A DNA stretch of 64,000 nt from Massilia sp. 9I. Its GTDB lineage: Bacteria > Pseudomonadota > Gammaproteobacteria > Burkholderiales > Burkholderiaceae_D. Under the pieces are notes generated by a model. That model saw only the letters and a list, made by a program, of their open reading frames with translations, did not search any database and was not told the origin of the DNA. The stretch is taken from contig NZ_LR733275.1 in the NCBI RefSeq assembly GCF_902506415.1, positions 1,189,651 through 1,253,650 of the forward strand, in the 5' to 3' direction. Below, one piece after another: positions 1 to 8,319 of this stretch; positions within the stretch are counted from its first letter, which is position 1, and the number at the start of each line of letters is the position of its first letter. Position numbers and translations under genes: made by a program.

Positions 1-583
1 CGGCCTGAGCGACGTGCTCGACACCCTCGGCGACAATCCGCTGCCCGACAGTTACGTGATGAAGCTGGCCGGCAGCGGCGCAGCCAGCCAGGTGGACGCC
101 ATCACCGAACAGCTGCGCGCCCTGCCCGGCATCGACACCGTGCAGGTCGACTCGGCCTGGGTCAAGCGCCTGGCCGCCCTGCTGGGCATCCTGCGCCTGG
201 CCCTGCTGCTGCTGGCGGTGACGCTGGGCGTGGTGGTGATCGCGGTGGTGTTCAACACCATCCGCCTGCAGGTGCTGACGCAGAAGGAAGAGATCGCCGT
301 GTCGAAGCTGCTCGGCGCGACCGACAACTTCATCCACCGCCCCTTCTATTACACCGGCGCCCTGCTCGGCCTGTGTGCGGGCGCGGTGGCGCTCGGTGCG
401 GTCATGCTGGCGCTGAACCCGCTGAACGGCGCGATTGCCGAATTTGCAAGACTGTATGCGTCGGAATTCCAGCTGACCCCGCTCGGGGCGCTGGAAACCG
501 CGGGTGTGCTGGCGATCAGCGCCGGCCTCGGCCTGATCGGCGCCATGCTGTCGGTGCAGCGCCACCTGGCGCGCGTGCAGTAA
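1..583 (+). CDS. ftsX: Cell division protein FtsX, C-terminal part (5' end outside window)
   Basis: FtsX is the membrane subunit of the FtsEX ABC-type complex, which couples the divisome to peptidoglycan hydrolase activation. The reading frame is open from base 2, so the start lies before the window. About 193 residues remain: the end of the periplasmic domain, including an NPLP motif seen in FtsX proteins, then three hydrophobic segments (near residues 55-80, 115-135 and 155-180 of the fragment) as expected for the FtsX permease domain. It directly precedes rpoH, the order ftsE-ftsX-rpoH being conserved in many Proteobacteria. The family call is confident from sequence and synteny. Confidence 0.9.
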   Translation, partial: GLSDVLDTLGDNPLPDSYVMKLAGSGAASQVDAITEQLRALPGIDTVQVDSAWVKRLAALLGILRLALLLLAVTLGVVVIAVVFNTIRLQVLTQKEEIAVSKLLGATDNFIHRPFYYTGALLGLCAGAVALGAVMLALNPLNGAIAEFARLYASEFQLTPLGALETAGVLAISAGLGLIGAMLSVQRHLARVQ

Positions 584-589
584 TCCATT

Positions 590-610
590 GCGGACGGCAG
601 CGCCGTCCGC
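590..610 (+). terminator. Perfect GC-rich hairpin after ftsX
   Basis: A 9 bp perfect stem (GCGGACGGC at 590-598, GCCGTCCGC at 602-610) with a 3-nt loop lies 7 bases after the ftsX stop. No T tract follows, so it may be a weak terminator or an mRNA 3'-end stabiliser rather than a strong intrinsic terminator. Confidence 0.5.
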
Positions 611-655
611 AGCCTCTCCCGAATGGCTTAGCCGACCGTACTGACGTCCAGACGG

Positions 656-683
656 CTTGAAATCCTACAGTGCGTCCCCAGCG
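656..683 (+). promoter_or_regulatory. Possible sigma-32-type promoter in the rpoH leader
   Basis: CTTGAAA (656-662) followed after 13 bases by CCCCA (676-680) resembles the heat-shock sigma-32 consensus CTTGAAA-N11-16-CCCCATNT. The second half of the -10 is not conserved and the site is about 350 bases upstream of rpoH, so this is only a candidate. Confidence 0.25.
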
Positions 684-855
684 AAGGTGCGCCATCCAAC
701 AGAAGGACGTTCCTCCGGCCTTTAACCTGTCCTTAATGCGTTTTCCAGCCTGTTTTCGCTCACTTTTGAGCTGAATCAACAAAATGCGGGTCGCCTGCTC
801 TACAGTGGAATCGACGCGATTTTGATTCCTAAAGGCAATACTTTAGCCAAACTTA

Positions 856-875
856 ATCGATTTCGTTAAATCGAT
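856..875 (+). promoter_or_regulatory. Inverted repeat just upstream of the CIRCE element
   Basis: ATCGATTT (856-863) and AAATCGAT (868-875) form an 8 bp perfect inverted repeat with a 4-base centre. It ends 8 bases before the CIRCE left arm, in the rpoH promoter region. It could be a second operator or part of the core promoter; no regulator can be named. Confidence 0.4.
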
Positions 876-882
876 GGCTTGC

Positions 883-909
883 CTAGCACTCACCCATGGA
901 GAGTGCTAA
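883..909 (+). promoter_or_regulatory. CIRCE element (HrcA operator) upstream of rpoH
   Basis: TAGCACTC (884-891), exactly 9 bases, then GAGTGCTAA (901-909). The CIRCE consensus is TTAGCACTC-N9-GAGTGCTAA, so 17 of 18 arm positions match; only the first T (position 883 is C) differs. The right arm runs into TAATAT (907-912), a plausible -10 hexamer, so HrcA bound here would block transcription of rpoH from this promoter. CIRCE normally controls groESL and dnaK operons. Confidence 0.9.
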
Positions 910-1033
910 TATATGTCTCGAATACAGCGAAATCAAGGAAAGCATCCAAGTAACAAGCAGTAACGCTGGTGTTACCCGGCATGTGTCGGTGGCACATTAG
1001 GGATGCAGCAAGATCATTGAGAGGGAAATGAAC

Positions 1034-1924
1034 ATGTCCGCACAATCCGCATTGGTTCCTGCCGGCAGTCGCGCCCTGAATCTGGGCTTCACTGGCAATC
1101 TCGGCAACATCGACGCCTATATCTCGGCCGTCAACCGCCTGCCGATGCTGACCCAGGAAGAAGAAGTTTCGCTGGCGAAGTCGCTGCGGGAAAAGAATGA
1201 CCTGGACGCCGCCCAGAAGCTGGTGCTGTCGCACTTGCGCCTGGTGGTGTCGATCGCGCGTGGCTACCTGGGCTATGGCCTGCCGCACGCTGACCTGATC
1301 CAGGAAGGCAATATTGGCCTGATGAAGGCCGTCAAACGCTTCGACCCGAACCAGGGCGTGCGTCTCGTTTCGTACGCGATGCACTGGATCAAGGCCGAGA
1401 TGCACGAATACATCCTGAAGAACTGGCGTCTGGTGAAGGTCGCAACCACCAAGGCCCAGCGCAAGCTGTTCTTCAACCTGCGCAGCAACAAGGTGGGCCT
1501 GGACACGATGTCCCCGGCTCAGGTCGACGAACTGGCGAAGATGCTCGACGTCAAGCGTGAAGAAGTGATCGAGATGGAAACCCGCCTGTCGGGCCGCGAC
1601 ATCGCTCTCGAATCGCCGACCGACGACGAAGACGACAAGTTCGCGCCGATCGCCTACCTGTCGTCGGAGCAGTCGGAACCGACCCGCGTGCTGGAAGCCG
1701 AGGCGGTCGACCGCCTGCAGTCGGAAGGCCTGGAAACCGCGCTGTCGAAGCTGGACCCGCGTTCGCGCCGTATCGTCGAAGCGCGCTGGCTGGCCAACGA
1801 CGACGGTTCGGGCGCCACGCTGCACACGCTGGCCGAAGAGTTCGGCGTGTCGGCCGAGCGCATCCGCCAGATCGAATCGGCCGCGCTGAAGAAAATGAAG
1901 GGCGCGCTGGCGGCTTTCGTGTAA
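1034..1924 (+). CDS. rpoH: RNA polymerase sigma-32 factor RpoH (heat-shock sigma factor)
   Basis: RpoH directs RNA polymerase to heat-shock promoters. The protein has sigma-70 region 2 (with RLVVSIARGY and the polymerase-binding LIQEGNIGLM), the diagnostic RpoH box QRKLFFNLR near residues 142-150, and a C-terminal region 4 helix-turn-helix ending in AERIRQIESAALKKMK. Length (about 296 aa) is slightly above the usual 284. ATG at 1028 and 1034 are both in frame; GAGAGGG (1019-1025) is spaced better for 1034. A CIRCE element lies about 125 bases upstream, and an intrinsic terminator follows the stop. The long 444-base gap to ftsX suggests independent transcription as well as any readthrough. Confidence 0.96.
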   Translation: MSAQSALVPAGSRALNLGFTGNLGNIDAYISAVNRLPMLTQEEEVSLAKSLREKNDLDAAQKLVLSHLRLVVSIARGYLGYGLPHADLIQEGNIGLMKAVKRFDPNQGVRLVSYAMHWIKAEMHEYILKNWRLVKVATTKAQRKLFFNLRSNKVGLDTMSPAQVDELAKMLDVKREEVIEMETRLSGRDIALESPTDDEDDKFAPIAYLSSEQSEPTRVLEAEAVDRLQSEGLETALSKLDPRSRRIVEARWLANDDGSGATLHTLAEEFGVSAERIRQIESAALKKMKGALAAFV

Positions 1925-1940
1925 GCCTGCTTAGCCAACA

Positions 1941-1970
1941 AAAAACCCCGCTCAGGCGGGGTTTTTCTTT
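1941..1970 (+). terminator. Intrinsic terminator of rpoH, probably bidirectional
   Basis: An 11 bp perfect stem (1941-1951 with 1956-1966), a TCAG loop, flanking A tract before and T tract after. It serves rpoH on the plus strand, and because of the A run at 1938-1945 it can also stop the convergent gene ending at 1986. Confidence 0.93.
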
Positions 1971-1985
1971 TGTGGCGACGCCGGC

Positions 1986-2657
1986 TCAGTGTTCCAGCTT
2001 CGCCGTTTTCTCCTGCTCCTCGACCAGCAGCTTTTCCAACCCTTTCAACAGGCTGTTGGTTGCCTCGTAGGTCGAGTTCACCTGCGTGAGAACGCGGTAG
2101 ACGCTGCGTGCGTCGACTTCACCCAGCTCGAAACTGCTGAAGGTATTCGCCACCTGCGTGTAATCCACCAGGCTGGTGCCCTTGTTTGACAGCATCTGCT
2201 GCGAGTCGCGCATGTTCGCGTACTGCATCGCGTAATGCTTCAGCCGTTCCGTGTCGACATAGGTAAGCGCCTGGTTAGCCACGGCAACGTCCCATGCCTC
2301 GCGCTGGATCGAGGGTGTGACCATATTGATGCCGAAATTTCCACCACTCACCTCTACCGCGAGCTTGACGGCCTCCTTGTCGGCCTTGCCGGCCTTGATC
2401 CCGGCCAGCAGGATTTCCTTCATCTTCGAGGTTTTAGCGATCTGGTCCTGGTTCTGCTTGATAACCGAGCGCAGCTCGTTGAGGTTCGCGACAAGCTCGG
2501 CGTCGATGTTGCGGACCGCCTCGTGCGCCCGGTGATTCTGGTGGTAGCGGTGCACACCGCTTTCCAGCGCCAGCGCCGTGATGATACTCACGACGATCAT
2601 CACGTACTCGCCGGTGAAGGCCTTGAAGGAATGGGATTTGGGGACTTCTACATGCAT
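1986..2657 (-). CDS. Membrane-anchored hypothetical protein with an N-terminal transmembrane segment
   Basis: A 223-residue protein of unknown function. Residues about 17-32 form a single hydrophobic segment (YVMIVVSIITALALES), followed by a long mostly helical, charged region with repeated Asn, Gln, Lys and Glu, consistent with a coiled-coil extramembrane domain. The layout (short N-terminal region, one helix, then helical domain) resembles DUF6090-like proteins, but I cannot assign a family. It converges on rpoH with a shared terminator. A GGAA lies about 6 bases before the ATG. It has no evident operon partner. Confidence 0.7.
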   Translation of the reverse strand: MHVEVPKSHSFKAFTGEYVMIVVSIITALALESGVHRYHQNHRAHEAVRNIDAELVANLNELRSVIKQNQDQIAKTSKMKEILLAGIKAGKADKEAVKLAVEVSGGNFGINMVTPSIQREAWDVAVANQALTYVDTERLKHYAMQYANMRDSQQMLSNKGTSLVDYTQVANTFSSFELGEVDARSVYRVLTQVNSTYEATNSLLKGLEKLLVEEQEKTAKLEH

Positions 2658-2834
2658 GGGAATTCCATCGGGAATACTGAACAGCGAAACATAACACGCC
2701 TTCCCTCCCCCGTATCCATCCCGGCCCGCTTTGATGCGGCACGCATGAAGGCGGTGTTTTCGGGACCATAAAACGCGTTCCGGATGTCCCGGCTAGAATG
2801 GTCGTTTTGATCCGGCAGCACCAAGGAGACCAGC

Positions 2835-3671
2835 ATGACCGAAGCCTACGTTCCACCCGCCGTCTGGACCCCGCCGCTTTCTTCCGGCGGCGCCTTCGCC
2901 AACATCAACCGCCCGGTAGCCGGCGCCACCCACGAGGCCGAACTCCCGGTCGGCAAGCACCCGCTGCAGCTGTACTCGCTGGCCACGCCGAACGGCGTGA
3001 AGGTGACCATCATGCTGGAAGAGCTGCTGGCCCTCGGCCACAGCGGCGCGGAATACGACGCCTGGCTCATCAAGATCAACGAAGGCGCCCAGTTCTCGAG
3101 CGGCTTCGTCGACATCAACCCGAATTCGAAGATCCCGGCCATGGTCGACCGCAGCGGCGCGCAGCCGGTGCGCGTGTTCGAATCCGGCTCGATCCTGGTC
3201 TACCTGGCCGAAAAGTTCGGCGCCTTCCTTCCGAAAGACGGCGCGGCGCGCGCCGAGACCATGAACTGGCTGTTCTGGCAGATGGGTTCGGCGCCTTTCG
3301 TGGGCGGCGGCTTCGGTCACTTCTATGCCTATGCACCGGAGAAACTGCAGTACCCGATCGACCGCTACGCGATGGAAACCAAGCGCCAGCTCGACGTGCT
3401 GGAGCGCCAGCTGGCGAACCATCGCTTCGTCGCGGGCGACGACTACACCATTGCCGATATGGCGATCTGGCCATGGTACGGCGGCATGGTGCGCGGCGAG
3501 CTGTACGAGGCGGGCGAGTTCCTGTCCGTGCACGAGTACCAGCACGTGCGCCGCTGGGCCGACGAGATCGCCGCCCGCCCGGCCGTGATCCGCGGCCGCA
3601 AGGTCAACCGCGTGCGCGGCAATCCGGACGAGCAGGTGCCGGAACGCCACGACGCCTCCGACCTGGACTGA
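2835..3671 (+). CDS. yghU: YghU-type glutathione S-transferase / disulfide-bond oxidoreductase
   Basis: The 278-residue protein matches YghU of the nu-class glutathione transferases, which bind two glutathiones and reduce disulfides such as hydroperoxide products. It has the long N-terminal extension typical of YghU (Trp-Thr-Pro-Pro-rich start, then a thioredoxin-fold domain from about residue 50 with SLATPNGVKVTIMLEE), the INPNSKIPA turn, the FESGSILVYLAEKF glutathione-binding segment near 115-130, and an alpha-helical C-terminal domain. AAGGAG precedes the ATG. It appears to be a single gene; the next gene starts 91 bases later. Confidence 0.92.
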   Translation: MTEAYVPPAVWTPPLSSGGAFANINRPVAGATHEAELPVGKHPLQLYSLATPNGVKVTIMLEELLALGHSGAEYDAWLIKINEGAQFSSGFVDINPNSKIPAMVDRSGAQPVRVFESGSILVYLAEKFGAFLPKDGAARAETMNWLFWQMGSAPFVGGGFGHFYAYAPEKLQYPIDRYAMETKRQLDVLERQLANHRFVAGDDYTIADMAIWPWYGGMVRGELYEAGEFLSVHEYQHVRRWADEIAARPAVIRGRKVNRVRGNPDEQVPERHDASDLD

Positions 3672-3762
3672 GGTTTCGGTGGAAGAGGACCCTCAGCTTG
3701 CGCTATGCTGATGAGCGCAGCGCAGTCCTCTATCCCCGACACCCTCACAGCGGAGAAATAGC

Positions 3763-4242
3763 ATGGTCAGCAAGAACACGGTTTGCCTCTGGTTCAACGG
3801 TACGGCGCTGGACGCCGCGCAGTTCTACGCCGCCACCTTCCCCGACAGTTCGCTGGACCAGGTTTTCCGCGCCCCTGGCGATTATCCGGCCGGCAAGCAG
3901 GGCGACGTGCTGACCGTCGCCTTCACCGTGGCCGGGATTCCCTGCATCGGCCTGAACGGCGGACCGATCTTCCCGCACAGCGAAGCCTTTTCTTTCCAGA
4001 TCGCCACCGAGGACCAGGAAGAGACTGACCGCCTGTGGAACGCCATCGTCAACAACGGCGGCCAGGAAAGCGCCTGCGGCTGGTGCAAGGACAAGTGGGG
4101 CCTGAACTGGCAGATCACCCCGCGCGTGCTGAGCGAGGGCATCGCCGATCCCGATCCGGCCGTGGCCAAGCGCGTGTTCGAAGCGATGATGAGCATGCGC
4201 AAGATCGACATCGCGCAGATCGAAGCGGCGCGGCGAGCTTGA
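3763..4242 (+). CDS. VOC-superfamily (PhnB/YjdN-like, 3-dmu-9_3-mt domain) protein
   Basis: A 159-residue protein of the glyoxalase-like vicinal oxygen chelate fold, of the subgroup labelled 3-demethylubiquinone-9 3-methyltransferase domain or PhnB-like. Features include the start CLWFNGTALDAAQFY, the repeated beta-alpha-beta-beta-beta pattern, the segment GLNGGPIFPHSEAFSFQI, and a C-terminal part with WGLNWQITP. The methyltransferase label of this family is historical, and no enzymatic activity can be inferred. A GGAG lies before the ATG. Confidence 0.85.
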   Translation: MVSKNTVCLWFNGTALDAAQFYAATFPDSSLDQVFRAPGDYPAGKQGDVLTVAFTVAGIPCIGLNGGPIFPHSEAFSFQIATEDQEETDRLWNAIVNNGGQESACGWCKDKWGLNWQITPRVLSEGIADPDPAVAKRVFEAMMSMRKIDIAQIEAARRA

Positions 4243-4247
4243 GCTCC

Positions 4248-4640
4248 GTGCGACGCGTTATTGCCATGCTCCTGCTGGCCTGTCCGCTAGTTGCACTTGC
4301 CGACGGCCAGCCCGACAGCTTCCCTGCCGCGACAGTCGCCCTGCTCGAACGCGAGCTGCCGCAGATGGACAAGGCGGTGGCCAGCCAGGACCGCAACTGG
4401 TTCGGCCCGGCGCTTGAACGCGTGCAGGGCTTCCTCACCGAGTGGCAACAGCGTCAGGGTCCTGCCGTGCTGGACCGGCATCCCGCCTGCACGGAGGCGG
4501 TGACTGACTTCCTCATCGTAGGTCTGTGCAAGATATCGCCGCCAGGTTCGATCTGCGAGCCCGAGACCTTCTTCCCCAAGGCCGAGCGCCACATCGCACA
4601 GTGCCGCGCCGAGGCTGCATCCGGCCCGGCAAAGCGCTAG
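4248..4640 (+). CDS. Small secreted protein of unknown function
   Basis: About 130 residues from the GTG at 4248. The N terminus (Val-Arg-Arg, then IAMLLLACPLVALADG) is a standard Sec signal peptide with probable cleavage after ALA. The mature part has four cysteines (CTEA, GLCK, SICEP, AQC) that could form disulfides in the periplasm. No family was recognised. The start is uncertain: an in-frame TTG at 4239 overlaps the stop of the preceding gene, and an ATG at 4266 would remove the charged n-region, so GTG 4248 is preferred. It probably belongs to the preceding transcript. Confidence 0.6.
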   Translation: MRRVIAMLLLACPLVALADGQPDSFPAATVALLERELPQMDKAVASQDRNWFGPALERVQGFLTEWQQRQGPAVLDRHPACTEAVTDFLIVGLCKISPPGSICEPETFFPKAERHIAQCRAEAASGPAKR

Positions 4641-4748
4641 CGAAAATCGGGCGCCACGCAATCGGAACAGACCCTGTGCTGGGCTATACTATTGCCCCGG
4701 CGCCAAGGGCTGGCCGCCCTCACCCTCCAACCACGACGATCTCTTCCC

Positions 4749-5372
4749 ATGCAAGGCGAACCGGTTTCCAAAAAGCTCCGCGGCCTGGTCCGCTCCCTGC
4801 CACCCACCGGCATCACGCTCAGCGAGCTGATCCATCGCGTCGGCAATGACGGACTGCTGATCCTGACCGCCCTGCTGACCCTGGTGTTCCTGATTCCCGT
4901 GTCGATTCCGGGCGTGAGCACCGTGTTCGGTGCGGCGATCCTCTTGATCGGCCTGAGCCGCCTGCTCCGGCGCGAACTGTGGATTCCCTCGCGCATCGCG
5001 CACAAGACCATTGCCACCCGCAAGCTGCGCCCGCTGCTGCGCAAGGCCCTCTCCTGGATGCACAAGATCGAACGCGTGAGCCGTCCCAACCGCCTTGCCT
5101 GGGTGGTCGCGAACGGTCCCGTCCAGCACCTGAACAACGCGGCCCTGATCCTGGGCGCTGTGCTCTTGATGATGCCCTTCGGCCTGATCCCGTTCAGCAA
5201 TACCTTCCCCGCGGTGGCCCTGCTGTTGCTGGCCATCGGCCTGCTCCAGCGCGACGGCATTTGCGTGCTGCTGGGCCACTTCAGCAATGTGCTGACCATG
5301 CTGTATTTCGCCTTGCTGATCGGCGGCGGCGGCCTGGCCCTGCGCGAAGCGGTCGAGCGCTTCAGCGCGTAA
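4749..5372 (+). CDS. ExoD-family exopolysaccharide synthesis membrane protein
   Basis: A 207-residue membrane protein of the ExoD family, named from a rhizobial gene affecting exopolysaccharide production; the molecular activity is unknown. It begins with a soluble segment (LSELIHRVGNDGLLIL, typical of the family), then paired hydrophobic stretches with PVSIPGVSTVFGAAILLIGL and MPFGLIPFSNTFPAVALLLLAIGLLQRDG, the two repeated halves of the domain. ATG 4749 was chosen; an in-frame TTG at 4692 would add a poorly conserved Arg-rich stretch. A hairpin followed by five T residues comes directly after the stop. Confidence 0.88.
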   Translation: MQGEPVSKKLRGLVRSLPPTGITLSELIHRVGNDGLLILTALLTLVFLIPVSIPGVSTVFGAAILLIGLSRLLRRELWIPSRIAHKTIATRKLRPLLRKALSWMHKIERVSRPNRLAWVVANGPVQHLNNAALILGAVLLMMPFGLIPFSNTFPAVALLLLAIGLLQRDGICVLLGHFSNVLTMLYFALLIGGGGLALREAVERFSA

Positions 5373-5400
5373 AGTGTGCAATGGCACACTAGCAATTTTT
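5373..5400 (+). terminator. Probable intrinsic terminator of the exoD-like gene
   Basis: AGTGTGC (5373-5379) pairs with GCACACT (5384-5390) around a 4-base loop, directly after the stop codon; a run of five T residues follows at 5396-5400. Confidence 0.65.
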
Positions 5401-5442
5401 GCGAATAAGCTACTAAATCATCCAGTTGCGATAAAGTCTTGA

Positions 5443-5465
5443 GAAATCACTTCAAGTGTGATTTC
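5443..5465 (+). promoter_or_regulatory. Inverted repeat upstream of a small gene
   Basis: GAAATCAC (5443-5450) and GTGATTTC (5458-5465), 8 bp perfect arms with a 7-base spacer, 38 bases upstream of the small gene at 5503. Size and symmetry fit a repressor operator, but no regulator or promoter is identified. Confidence 0.35.
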
Positions 5466-5502
5466 AGCTCTGCTAGCATCCTTGGCTTGCATGGAGGAAG
5501 GC

Positions 5503-5718
5503 ATGGTTGAGCAATGCAACAAGGATGCACGCACTGACCTGGTTACCGCCGGACAGGTCGACGAAGGATTGAAACTGTGCGCCCGCTACGGCGTCCACCC
5601 TGCCCTGCTGTTCATGGAACAGGTCGGGGTGCCGCGTCCGGTGGCGCTCAGGGTGCTGTGCTCGCCCCATCACTTCCGCCAGCGCGACCGCCGGCGCACC
5701 CCGCGCACCCAGGCCTGA
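5503..5718 (+). CDS. Small hypothetical protein, 71 aa
   Basis: A short cytoplasmic protein with no recognised family. It starts Met-Val-Glu-Gln-Cys and ends in a strongly basic tail (RQRDRRRTPRTQA). The central part (GLKLCARYGVHPALLFMEQVGVPRPVALRVL) looks helical. Start chosen at 5503 because GGAGGAA at 5493-5499 is an excellent ribosome binding site for it; the GTG at 5458 and the ATG at 5491 lie upstream without one. It converges on htpX with only 27 bases between the stops. A palindrome lies upstream. The strong Shine-Dalgarno argues that it is real. Confidence 0.55.
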   Translation: MVEQCNKDARTDLVTAGQVDEGLKLCARYGVHPALLFMEQVGVPRPVALRVLCSPHHFRQRDRRRTPRTQA

Positions 5719-5745
5719 GCCGGGGCGCTGCGGGCGTCGCCTCTT

Positions 5746-6618
5746 TTACTGCGCCTGCAAGGCCGCGATGCGCGCCTCGATCGGCGGATGGCTGGAGAAC
5801 AGCGCCAGTGCGCCCTTGCCGGCAATGCCGAAGGCCGCCATGTTCTTCGGCAGTTCGCCTTCGGCCAGGCCGCCGAGGCGGCGCAGCGCCGCGATCATCG
5901 GCTGCGGGCGGCCAAGGATGCGCGCCGCGCCGCGATCGGCCCGGAATTCGCGCTGGCGCGAGAAGTACATCACGATGACGCTGGCCAGGATGCCGAACAC
6001 GATCTCGCACACGATCACAGTCACCATGTAGCCGATGCCGGGGCCGGACTGCTCGTTGTCGTTCTTGCGCAGCATGGAATCGACCAGGTAGCCCACCACG
6101 CGCGCCAGGAACACGACGAAGGTATTCACCACTCCCTGGATCAGGGTCAGCGTCACCATGTCGCCGTTGGCGATGTGCGCCACCTCGTGCGCCAGCACGG
6201 CTTCCACTTCTTCCTGCGACATCGACTCCAGGAGGCCGGTGGACACCGCCACCAGCGAGCTGTTTTTCGTGGCGCCGGTGGCGAAGGCGTTCGGCGCGCC
6301 CTGGTAGACCGCGACTTCCGGCATGCCGATGCCGGCCGCGCGCGCCTGGGCTTCCACGGTGTGCAGCAGCCAGGCTTCGGTGCTGTTGGACGGCTGGGCG
6401 ATCACGCGGGCGCCGGTCGACCACTTGGCGATGGGCTTCGACATCCACAGAGAGATGAAGGCGCCGCCGAAGCCCATCAGCGCGGCGAAGGCCAGCAGCA
6501 TGCCGAGGTCGAGGCCATTCGCGGTGAGATAACGGTTCACGCCCAGCAGGCTGGCGCTCGCGCTCAGCACGAGCATGACCGCGAGGTTGGTCGCTAAAAA
6601 CAGAACGATGCGTTTCAT
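5746..6618 (-). CDS. htpX: Zinc metalloprotease HtpX (membrane heat-shock protease)
   Basis: HtpX is an inner-membrane M48 metalloprotease that degrades damaged membrane proteins. The 290-residue protein has two N-terminal transmembrane helices (about 4-25 and 38-58), the zinc site HEVAH (H144, E145, H148), the third ligand region EFRADRGAA near 220, and two further hydrophobic segments between them. Length agrees with the family (about 290). GGAGGAAG precedes the ATG. It is last in a minus-strand series after the TerC-CBS gene (39 bases upstream) and could be co-transcribed with it. Confidence 0.95.
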   Translation of the reverse strand: MKRIVLFLATNLAVMLVLSASASLLGVNRYLTANGLDLGMLLAFAALMGFGGAFISLWMSKPIAKWSTGARVIAQPSNSTEAWLLHTVEAQARAAGIGMPEVAVYQGAPNAFATGATKNSSLVAVSTGLLESMSQEEVEAVLAHEVAHIANGDMVTLTLIQGVVNTFVVFLARVVGYLVDSMLRKNDNEQSGPGIGYMVTVIVCEIVFGILASVIVMYFSRQREFRADRGAARILGRPQPMIAALRRLGGLAEGELPKNMAAFGIAGKGALALFSSHPPIEARIAALQAQ

Positions 6619-6657
6619 GGTGCTTCCTCCAAAAACAAGAGTAAAAAGGCGAATGGC

Positions 6658-8223
6658 TTACTTCTCCTGCGCCGGTGCCGCTTCTTGCACCAGGCGCCGG
6701 ATCGCGACGCGGGCGATGCGGCGGTCCTCGACGGCGAGAATCTCGAAGCGCAGCCCGTCGGCCTCGACCGCATCGCCCACACTCGGCAGGGTCTCGAAGC
6801 GTCCCAACAGGAAGCCGGCGAGCGAGCTGTAGTCGGCGTCTTCGCCTACCAGCGCGTCGGTCTCCAGCACTTGCTCCAGCAGGTGCAGGTCGGCCGTGCC
6901 GTCCGCCTCCCAGGCGTCCGGCCCCAGCGGCCGCAGCGCCGGCTGCTCGTCCTCGTCGGGGAACTCGCCGGCGATCGCTTCCAGCAGGTCGATCGGGGTG
7001 AGCAGGCCCTGGACCACACCGTATTCGTCGGCCACCAGCACCAGCTGGCCGTGGGCGCGCTTGAGCGTGTCCATGGCTTTCAGCACGCCGGCGGTATCGG
7101 GCAGGAAGATGGCTGTTCTCAGCAGGCCGGCGTCGCTTGCATCGATCTGCTTGTGCGTCAAGAGCGCGCCGATCAGGTCCTTGGTGCGCGCCACGCCCAG
7201 CACGTCGTCGACGTCGCCGCGGCACACCGGCAGCTGGTTGTGCGGGGTCTCCTGCAACTGCTGCAGGATAAGCGCAGGGGCCTGCGCCAGGTTCACCCAG
7301 GACATCTCGGAACGCGGGGTCATGATCGAACGCACCGAGCGGTCGCCCAGGGTCAGCACGCCGCTGACCATGTTGCGTTCCTCGACCGCGAAGGCATCCT
7401 GCGCCGCCACCGTCTCGTCCGGGGCCGGCTCCTCGGCGACGCGCTGGTGCTTGCCCAGCAGGCGCAACACCGAGTCGGCGGTACGCTCGCGCAGCGGCAG
7501 GCGCGCCTCGTTCTTCAGGAAGTTACGGCGCGCGAACTGGTTCAGGGTCTCGATCACGACCGAGAAGCCGATCGCCGCATACAGGTAGCCCTTCGGGATG
7601 TGGAAGCCCAGGCCCTCGGCTACCAGGCTCAGGCCGATCATCAGCAGGAAGCTCAGGCACAGCACCACCACGGTCGGGTGGGCGTTGACAAAGCGCGTCA
7701 GCGGCTTCGAGGCCAGGATCATGATGCCGATCGAGATGATCACCGCCGCCATCATGACGCCCAGTTCGTCGACCATGCCGACCGCCGTGATCACGGCGTC
7801 GAGCGAGAACACGGCGTCCAGCACCACGATCTGCGTCACCACCGCCGCGAAGCCGGCATAGACCCGGGGACCGGACTGGGTGTGGGCAACGCCTTCCAGG
7901 CGTTCGTGCAGCTCGACGGTGGCTTTAAACAGCAGGAACACCCCGCCCAGCAGCAGGATCAGGTCGCGTCCTGAAAAATCCAGCGACCCGAGCGAGAACA
8001 GCGGCGTGGTCAAGGTGACCAGCCAGGACACGATCGTCAGCAGGCCGAGGCGCATCGCCATGGCCAGCGACAGGCCGATCAGGCGCGCCTTGTCGCGCTG
8101 GTGCGGCGGCAGCTTGTCCGCCAGGATCGCAATGAAGATCAGGTTGTCGATGCCCAGGACGATTTCCAGGAGCACCAGCGTGAAGAGACCCACCCAAATC
8201 GTGGGGTCGAATAGCCATTCCAT
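6658..8223 (-). CDS. TerC-family membrane protein fused to CBS and CorC/HlyC domains (YegH/YoaE type)
   Basis: A 521-residue fusion. Residues 1-235 form a TerC domain with seven or so membrane helices and the two acidic motifs of TerC proteins (GIDNLIF and [11 protein letters not shown]), thought to be involved in divalent cation (manganese) export. Residues about 285-420 hold a CBS pair (starting [10 protein letters not shown]), and about 430-515 a CorC_HlyC domain, ending in basic residues. E. coli YegH and YoaE have this architecture. It lies downstream of mntP and a small secreted protein on the same strand and upstream of htpX. No Mn riboswitch (yybP-ykoY) could be recognised upstream. 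Confidence 0.9.
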   Translation of the reverse strand: MEWLFDPTIWVGLFTLVLLEIVLGIDNLIFIAILADKLPPHQRDKARLIGLSLAMAMRLGLLTIVSWLVTLTTPLFSLGSLDFSGRDLILLLGGVFLLFKATVELHERLEGVAHTQSGPRVYAGFAAVVTQIVVLDAVFSLDAVITAVGMVDELGVMMAAVIISIGIMILASKPLTRFVNAHPTVVVLCLSFLLMIGLSLVAEGLGFHIPKGYLYAAIGFSVVIETLNQFARRNFLKNEARLPLRERTADSVLRLLGKHQRVAEEPAPDETVAAQDAFAVEERNMVSGVLTLGDRSVRSIMTPRSEMSWVNLAQAPALILQQLQETPHNQLPVCRGDVDDVLGVARTKDLIGALLTHKQIDASDAGLLRTAIFLPDTAGVLKAMDTLKRAHGQLVLVADEYGVVQGLLTPIDLLEAIAGEFPDEDEQPALRPLGPDAWEADGTADLHLLEQVLETDALVGEDADYSSLAGFLLGRFETLPSVGDAVEADGLRFEILAVEDRRIARVAIRRLVQEAAPAQEK

Positions 8224-8319
8224 TTTCTTGCCTTATCAAACGTGAGAACACATGCGGGACGCACGGCTTGCCGGCGCTGCCGGTGAAGCCGGACGCGTGA
8301 CGGGGCTCAGGCCCCCGGA

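Noticed and set aside
890..1825. Antisense frame over rpoH (311 aa)
   Set aside because: High-GC shadow; begins in the CIRCE region and shows no domain.
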